Assembly: GCA_021186555.1 (NCBI GenBank)
Contig: JAJKFL010000039.1
Location: forward strand, 23,891,733-23,955,732
Length of the DNA: 64,000 bases
Direction of reading: 5' to 3'
DNA from: Reticulitermes speratus
Lineage: Eukaryota; Arthropoda; Insecta; Blattodea; Rhinotermitidae
Under the pieces are notes generated by a model. The model worked only from the letters and a program-made list of their open reading frames with translations, was not told the origin of the DNA and searched no databases. Position 1 is the first letter of the stretch. Every line of letters starts with the position of its first letter. Both the position numbers and the translations under genes were made by a program. This document shows, piece by piece, positions 57,585 through 64,000 of the stretch.

Positions 57585-58530
57585 TAACTTGTTATAGATG
57601 CAAAGACATAGATTAAAAGTCCGGTAAAGGACGATGGAACTTTTTCTCCATCTGCTATTTCAGAAAAAAAGTTCGGGGACACACCCAGCCCCACATGGAA
57701 CAACGGACTGCCTGGAAGTAAGCAGCCGGAGCAAGTTCATCATATAGCTACGTTCGTTTGTCGTCATAACCTCAGCGCCTAGCAAAGTCTTATCTCAGGA
57801 ATTTTAAACACACAAAACGTGCAATATAATCCTACTTATTTACTAACTCACTGACTCTCTCACTCATCCGACAGTTCCCTTACTCTCAATTATAACAAAC
57901 GTACACACCGAGTTTCCAAACTCAGATTCGCAAATGGGAAAGGTTCAGAAAATTAAAATTCAGCCTTACCTGTGAAGTAAAAAAAAAATAACCGTATCAC
58001 ACACAAGAAATTGCAGATGACTGACTGCTGACGGACATGTACTGAAATACCGCTTTGAAAATGAAATACGTTACACACATATGGAAACATTTTAAAACTG
58101 AAACAATGTGTAAAATAGATCATTTCGAAAAGAATGTTGCTTTTCCTCTCGCCATTCGTCATGGTGAAGGAAATACGGAATACAAAAAGAGAGAGAAAGA
58201 AGGGAATAACGTAACAAATAACACTGAAATTTGCTTTGTCAAGTAAGTTCCAACAAGCACAACACGAAATAGTTATCTGACCACAAAGCAATAAAAGCCT
58301 ATATTAAAGGAAAATATTTACCCGCTAAATTCTTGTTGTTTCTTTACGTTTCCACGTTACACGTTCGCCATACGCCTACATTTGTTTTCATTCATTTTCT
58401 ACGGGAGACCTTCTAGACAAGGGAGAATTTCCGTTGAAACACCTTCCGCTGTACAGGCCTACATGTTTCACTATGCTGAAATACACTTAAACAAAGAAAC
58501 ATTTCGTGCCTAATATTTGGTGCACACTAC
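57585..58530. other. Intergenic, nothing recognised
   Basis: A 112-codon minus frame at 57953-58291 is hydrophobic and Phe-rich; no domain recognised. Confidence 0.45.
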
Positions 58531-58534
58531 AGAC

Positions 58535-58925
58535 TGCGGGTGGTTCACAATGGGGTGACGAGAAAAACATTTACACCTGAAGGGGTGGAAGTATAAACCT
58601 GCATACTGAGAACATAAATAAAATGGAAGGTGAGATGGGCGGGTCACATAGCACGCCAAGAAGAGATATCCATACAGAGTTTCGGTGGGACAACCTGAAA
58701 GGAAGAGACCCACTTTGTAGACCCAGGCGTGGAGGAAATCTTAAACACATTATACGTGTATTACGAATTACATTCACCTGGCTCAGTACAGGGACCAATG
58801 GCAGGCTTTTGTGAATACGGTAATGAATATCGGTTTCATAAAAGTCAGAGAATTTCTTAACTAAACGAGCGACTATCTGTTCTGCATGAAGTAATCTGCT
58901 CTACGGGATTACTGAGGAGAACGTG
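58535..58925 (+). mobile_element. LINE family 1, RT C-terminus and 3' end
   Basis: Across two frames: KIFTPEG-like start, then IKWKVRWAGHIARQEEIS, DNLKGRDPLCRPRRGGNL, GSVQGPMAGFCEYGNEYRFH, then the tail ending TGCATGAAGTAATCTGC. One of the fuller copies; several frameshifts make it dead. Confidence 0.85.
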
Positions 58926-58929
58926 CAAG

Positions 58930-60935
58930 GACGCTGTCATTTTAACACAGTCTACAATGACGTATTTTAGAGGAGCTGATACAAATCACGGAAATCCTGC
59001 ATCTCCAGATCGAGACCGTGTGACGTAACCAATACAAAAATCACATCCGCAACGTAACGTGACTCATCTTGAGGAAGCTTAAACAGCTTGGCCCAGAGAA
59101 GCACGTTTCTAGGCAGCGCTCGCGCAGCTAAACGAGGCCGGTTGCGTGTAAGGACACACTTTATGGCATGCGTGCTATTCGTGGTTCATGCCACACACAA
59201 CATATAATGTCACGTGATTTAGCTTTTATTTATGAACACCAGTCATTACATTCCGTATTTTTCTTTTTCGTACCATGTCCTCGTGGCAAGGGTTTCCCAA
59301 CAGTTGGTAGCAACGGTACAGTTTCAATGGAGCTCAGAAATGGCGATTGTGCGTCATCAATTGCAGTCTCAAATTTTCAACGTGTATGAGATTTCAAAAC
59401 GCCACTCCCTTAATGGTTAAGATCGGGTATGCATGTAATATAAAACGGTGCATGGGGGAATACATACAACAACGGTTCAAAGACTGTCACGGGATGTGCG
59501 AAACTGAAATGTGAGTTTTCTGGATTCGCAAGTTTCGCAAAACACCATACCGCGGGCAAACAGGAAAGACATACAAAATTCTGGTTGGGAAATGTAATGG
59601 GAACACTATGCAATACTAAACAAAAGAATATTGTTACATTTATCTTACTTACTTTATTAAAACGGCAAACCGTAAAAGGTTTATGCGAGTATCTCATGGA
59701 TGTCAACGCTGTCCATATCAATTATACATTTTGGGCCACAAACCTGCAATGGCTTTCAAAAAATAGTTCGATCCCATTATTTTTCTCTTTTACTTTCCTT
59801 TTAAATGACACTCCTAGTTCTCATGTCCTTTGTTACACAAACTTCATGGTTTTCCATACGATTTATACCTAGACACAGGTTACGGACTTCTTAAATACAT
59901 TTCGTGTGGAAGTTATACATCAGAGACCAACGCAAAGTCCTACTCCTAACTTCTTATACTCGGTATTATCAGCAGGGCGGACGCACTTACTTGTGAGTTT
60001 GGAGCGAAACTTAATTTTGAGATATGAAATTATGTACCGCTATAGAGCTTAGAAAGACCTAGGCTCATTGTCGAGTGGTTAAAAACTGTTCTATACACCA
60101 GTCAATTGTAGTTAAACACATGAAACAAACTGCGGTACAAATAATATATATTAACGGTAATTTATACTTGTGGGTCAAACTTGGATAACTCACCCTACGG
60201 GAAGAACCCAGATTGAGGGTGAATGAGAACAGGGTAGTGAGAACAGACCAACAAGAAACGAAGTAACGGATGGCCGGAGGAAACTGCATAATGTGGTGCC
60301 TCACAGGTTGTGATGATTACCAAAAATTGTTTGGGCGAAAACTAAAGAAGTGTGAGAGAACGGATATGGAGAACACAAGAAATAGATGAGAAATTAATAT
60401 AACATTTACTCGGGAGACCCAGGCCTATATGGACGTAGCTGATACTACTTAAATGAACACTAAAAAAATCGCCCTGAATTATGTGGTTCAGGATAAGAGA
60501 AAGCGACGAGACTCTACCACGTAATGCGGATAGACTTAAAATGGACTGAGTGTATTTACACTCCATGAATTTAATTCATTCCTAGAGGTTACTGTCCTTG
60601 AAGACGAACGTACCGCCCCGAAAATACTTCTGCGGCTAGCTGTATACCTGAACGCCCAAACAGGGGTTAGCCAAGGTCATGTTTAAGTGTCTACCACAAA
60701 CATATCTCACTTTTTTATCCCTTCTCTGCAAAAGGAGCATACAAAGAAGGTACAATGGCCGGGTCACTTCTGTCCGCCAGCATATTTAATTTCCAGAACT
60801 ATTCGATGGATTTAGATTAAACTTAGTACTAGCTAGTAAGTGTCTTGAAGTCAGTTTCATTTTAGGGTATGGGTTATCTGTTTTATGTAAACAGCAAACT
60901 AAACTTCACATTTCTAAAAGAAAAATATCACTGCT
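58930..60935. other. Intergenic, nothing recognised
   Basis: About 2 kb. Frames at 59410-59721 (103 codons, minus) and 59585-59872 (95 codons, plus) overlap and show no motif. Confidence 0.45.
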
Positions 60936-60941
60936 TCTAAC

Positions 60942-61075
60942 TCCATTAACCACCATCTTTTCGGAGACGCTAAAGGTAGCTCAGCTAGTCAAGAAACTCT
61001 CCTCCCATTCATTGTACCCGAAGCTTCATCACTGCATATACAAGACCACGCCACGTAAACTTCAATTTACTATTC
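60942..61075 (-). mobile_element. LINE family 1, 3' end
   Basis: The minus strand reads WRGLVYAVMKLRVQ, stop, then MGGEFLD and the tail TTGACTAGCTGAGCTACCTT, GTCTCCGAAAAGATGG. Confidence 0.78.
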
Positions 61076-61278
61076 TCCCCGAGAAAATCCGCGCATTTTG
61101 TATGTCTATTAATACGCGCTAATTTTTAATAATGTGGTATTCCGTATGCTAAGATCATGCATGTCAGTAAGTTTCAGCTTAGTGCTCATTGTTTTCAGAC
61201 TGAAGCTTAATAGGTCAATGTTCACCAAAATGGCTACAAAATGTTAAATTTCACTTATTATAAGACATACAGTATAAG

Positions 61279-61553
61279 CTTCGATAGCTCAGTCGGTATA
61301 GCGACTCGGCCACGGGCTGGACGACCTGAGTTTCGAATCCCGGTAGCGGCAAGAGATTTCTCTTCTCCGAAACGTGCAGAAGACGGGCTCTGGGGCCCAC
61401 CCAGTCTCCTATTCAACGGGTACCGAGGTTCTTCCCCGGGGGTAAAGCAGCCGGGGCGTGAAGTTGACCACTCACCTCCGTCTAATGCCAAGGTTAAGAA
61501 TGAGTGGGGCTAAACCTCTACTCCCCCTTCATGGCGCGGACAGGGACAACTTT
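61279..61553 (+). mobile_element. SINE family C, best head
   Basis: Head TTCGATAGCTCAGTCGGTAT with B box GAGTTTCGAATCCCGG is the most tRNA-like of its family, resembling the 5' end of common tRNAs (GATAGCTCAGTCGGTA). The body runs through GGGGCCCACCCAGTCTCC, GTAAAGCAGCCGGGGCGTG and AAGAATGAGTGGGGCTAAAC to GGCGCGGACAGGGACAACTT. Frames on both strands are by-products. Confidence 0.9.
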
Positions 61554-61559
61554 TTGTAT

Positions 61560-63515
61560 AGTCCCAAACAATGGTCCTAACCCAATTATGCGATTCAAGA
61601 CGTTTAAATTAGAAACGGATATAAGACACCACGTAATTCCTCTTGTACAGGACGCAGAAGAAACAGCACCCACAGGACAAAAATACAAAGCGATGCGGTA
61701 GTATGGACACCCAGACCAAAGGAAGAACACATGTGGAAGAACATCGAATTCGCTAAATAGCAGTCACATAAAGTGCAAGATGAAAAACACTGTAGCTGCA
61801 TGGAAATTATCAAACGTGTGTCAGGATATATTCAGACATAACGACCGAGGTTATGGAGTACCAGAACGGGGAACACAAAAACAAAAACAACCGAAAGAAC
61901 AAGCTGCGAAGCAGGATCAAAGTTGAACAAATAAAGACGTACGAAGCACATGCTCGTAACAGAATTGTTCCCTTCACGCTACAAATCTTGGTAGACATTT
62001 GTCACAGTGTCCCAAACATCTTCATTAACACAGTCGCACTCAATTTGATGATTCAAGATACACATCATTAGTGGCATGAGCAGAGCAAAATGTGCGCACG
62101 GAAATGAAACTTTGCAGCACAAGACCGTGCGGTTATTTGGCTTCCATGTTCATGTATAAATGCACAGCATATTTGAGTGACAAGCCAAGCAGATAATGAC
62201 TATTGAAATTTGATAGAACCATTAGAAAGACATGTTAGCGGTATCTACAACAAGAGACGTCTTCAGTAAATTATGCGAGGCAATGTGCACAGCCATTACA
62301 GAAGGACGGACACTCCAGTACCTTACTGCTTCAGACTGAACACTACCTGGATAACAAATCCGCTCTTACCCTCTTACCTGCTTTAAGTAAAATCTACAAA
62401 GCTGTTACCTGCTGTAAACAGAGTCTACAAAGCTAGGAAGCCAGAAAATGAATGAAACACGTAATAAACAAGAAATTTATGTAAATTCTTGCTGCAAAAC
62501 CTTGAAGAAAGAGATCCCTGTGCACACCTTGGTGGAGATAGGAACGTAATGTTAACAAGTATCTCGGAGAACGTGTTAACCCGACTGCAAATACGTGAAC
62601 TAGACACCACAGTCGCCGGATATTCAGGAGCACGTGATAAGCTTCTGGGTTTTATAACGCACGAAACGTCTTAACCGACTGACGGACTGCGTAGTATCAG
62701 CTCAGGAGGGACCATACAGTTCGACTTCAAAAACTCGTAATTTTGCAAAATAACAGTACACTATACTAATACTTTACAATAGTGAATAAGAATCATGTTA
62801 TGACTTAAAAGGAGGCGGAAACAGTTGCAAAAAGTATCCAAATGCCGCTGTAAAGACGGAACAAGAATACCTGATAGAACTAGAATTCCGTTACAACTAA
62901 AATCAGCACAAATGCATGTAAAATATCGTAAATACAACGCCACGTAGACACGTCATATTTGCACGGCAGTCAGAGGCTAACTTTAACAACAGCCGTTAAT
63001 GCTAATCATAATTTCAAAGAAAGTTTTCTTTCGTACCTTCCGAAACAACGCTTCTTTTCTGTAAACATACGCGCCAAATTTATACTAAAACAATCATATT
63101 CGCTGCAGTCTACAAGGTAACAGAAACAATTCCAATTTATGGTCTACCCAATTATTTGTTATTGATAGTGTTGCTAACCGTTTAAATGTGTTTTTCCTCT
63201 AAAGCTATTTATATTATTCTGGAACAGCAAAGCTTTGAAGTCAACGAAATTACGCTGTGCCTTCTACAAATACCTTTACACTGTAACGGTGAAGACAATA
63301 CTGTGTCTGCAACGACGTTAAAACTACGTGGGCAGTACGTAATGAACAACAATGCCATGTGGTCACAAGTCTGCATCGTACACAGTACGTAGTTCGTAGC
63401 TTAATCAGCGAACCAGTTAGCCACGTCATCCAGTTTCAGAAAGTTCATACTGCGGATAATGAATGAGCTGGTTAGTTAATTGGTTCGAGTGTTTTTTATA
63501 CGAGTGTGAGATAAG
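61560..63515. other. Intergenic, nothing recognised
   Basis: About 2 kb with short overlapping frames (93 codons at most). No repeat was recognised. Confidence 0.45.
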
Positions 63516-63524
63516 GCAAACGGT

Positions 63525-63745
63525 ATACTGACTAGACTATGGCCTGGAAGACCGAGGAATCGTGGTTCGATTGCCGGCAGAGGCAAGAGATTTGGCCTCT
63601 CTTAAAAGTGTCCAGACCGATTCTGGGGCTCAACCAGCAACCTACCGAATGGGTACCGGTGACTTTTTCCGCAGGGGTAAAACGGTTAGAGCGTGAAGCT
63701 GTAGTTCCACCCGCCTTAAAGTCGTGTACGGGGATTTTACTTCAA
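63525..63745 (+). mobile_element. SINE family C, diverged
   Basis: B box CGTGGTTCGATTGCCGG; body AAGTGTCCAGACCGATTCTG, GGGGTAAAACGGTTAGAGCG; end CGTGTACGGGGATTTTACTT. The head is eroded. The 93-codon plus frame over it is not a gene. Confidence 0.8.
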
Positions 63746-64000
63746 CTGAAGAAATTATTATTCAAATTCTGCACGATGGAGATGAAACGTCTGTGGCCTG
63801 TTTCAAGGTACAAGTCATAGGCAAGGTCGATGCGCTCAGACCGAGTAAGCCCAGACAGCGTAATCTGCTCCATGACAAATTGATCACAAAACATCACATC
63901 TAGTAGCTTGTTCAATACCTGGCTAATTTTTGAGTCACCCCGAGCAATTTTAAGTGCAGTAAGTAGGCCTACAACAATTTCACATTGTCCAACTACTTGA

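Noticed and set aside
1-64000. LTR retrotransposon or endogenous virus
   Set aside because: No paired long terminal repeats, primer-binding site or protease/integrase motifs were seen. The palindromes are inverted, not direct, repeats.

Overview
This 64 kb window looks like non-genic DNA from a large, repeat-rich arthropod genome. I could not recognise any host protein-coding gene, rRNA or functional tRNA. The longest open frames (143 and 158 codons) show no family signature or are made of transposon pieces. The repeat set (tRNA-headed SINEs, many 3' ends of one non-LTR retrotransposon family, mariner and hAT relics) is of the kind I associate with insects, perhaps the cockroach/termite lineage. 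The species cannot be fixed from sequence alone and this assignment is inference.

Layout. 1-9.6 kb: sparse repeats, namely Leu/Ser-tRNA-like SINEs at 0.6 and 6.4 kb, LINE 3' ends at 3.7 and 5.0 kb, two other tRNA-headed SINEs at 6.9 and 7.5 kb, and a 261 bp hAT-type element at 8.2 kb with an imperfect 8 bp target duplication. 9.6-19 kb: the most unusual stretch. It holds three inverted-repeat (foldback) elements at 10.0, 16.6 and 18.7 kb, a solo arm at 11.6 kb, and a 5'-truncated SINE at 11.0 kb between perfect 15 bp duplications. 20-28 kb: four copies of a second SINE family, one carrying a 32 G tract, a GC-rich patch with two RFX/X-box-like sites, a LINE tail and a dead mariner transposase on the minus strand. 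28.6-29.2 kb: eight near-identical 73 bp tandem units. 31-37 kb: SINEs, one foldback and the 3' end of a different (CR1/Jockey-like) LINE. 38.85-40.28 kb: a 60 bp minisatellite with a degenerate flank. 40-64 kb: more LINE tails, a second dead mariner/IS630-type transposase, a hAT-like element nested in a SINE, a 34 G tract, SINEs and another foldback.

What ties the parts together. A roughly 40 bp module (CTGAAGA, one base, a stem-loop, then GAAAC and usually GTC) recurs at about a dozen places, at the centres or in both arms of the foldback elements. In the palindrome at 16.6-17.1 kb it has the order of parts of a hammerhead ribozyme: short stem I, core, stem II, GAAA, palindromic stem III, and a cleavable triplet. 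Two foldbacks are flanked by 12 bp direct repeats, so they look like insertions. Penelope-like retroelements are known to carry hammerheads in their terminal repeats. I infer that these are decayed relatives of such elements or of a non-autonomous derivative. This is the best candidate for something undescribed in the window.

Limits. Everything was read by eye from sequence and short translations. Boundaries of old repeats are good to about 10-30 bases. Exons of a host gene with long introns could be missed.
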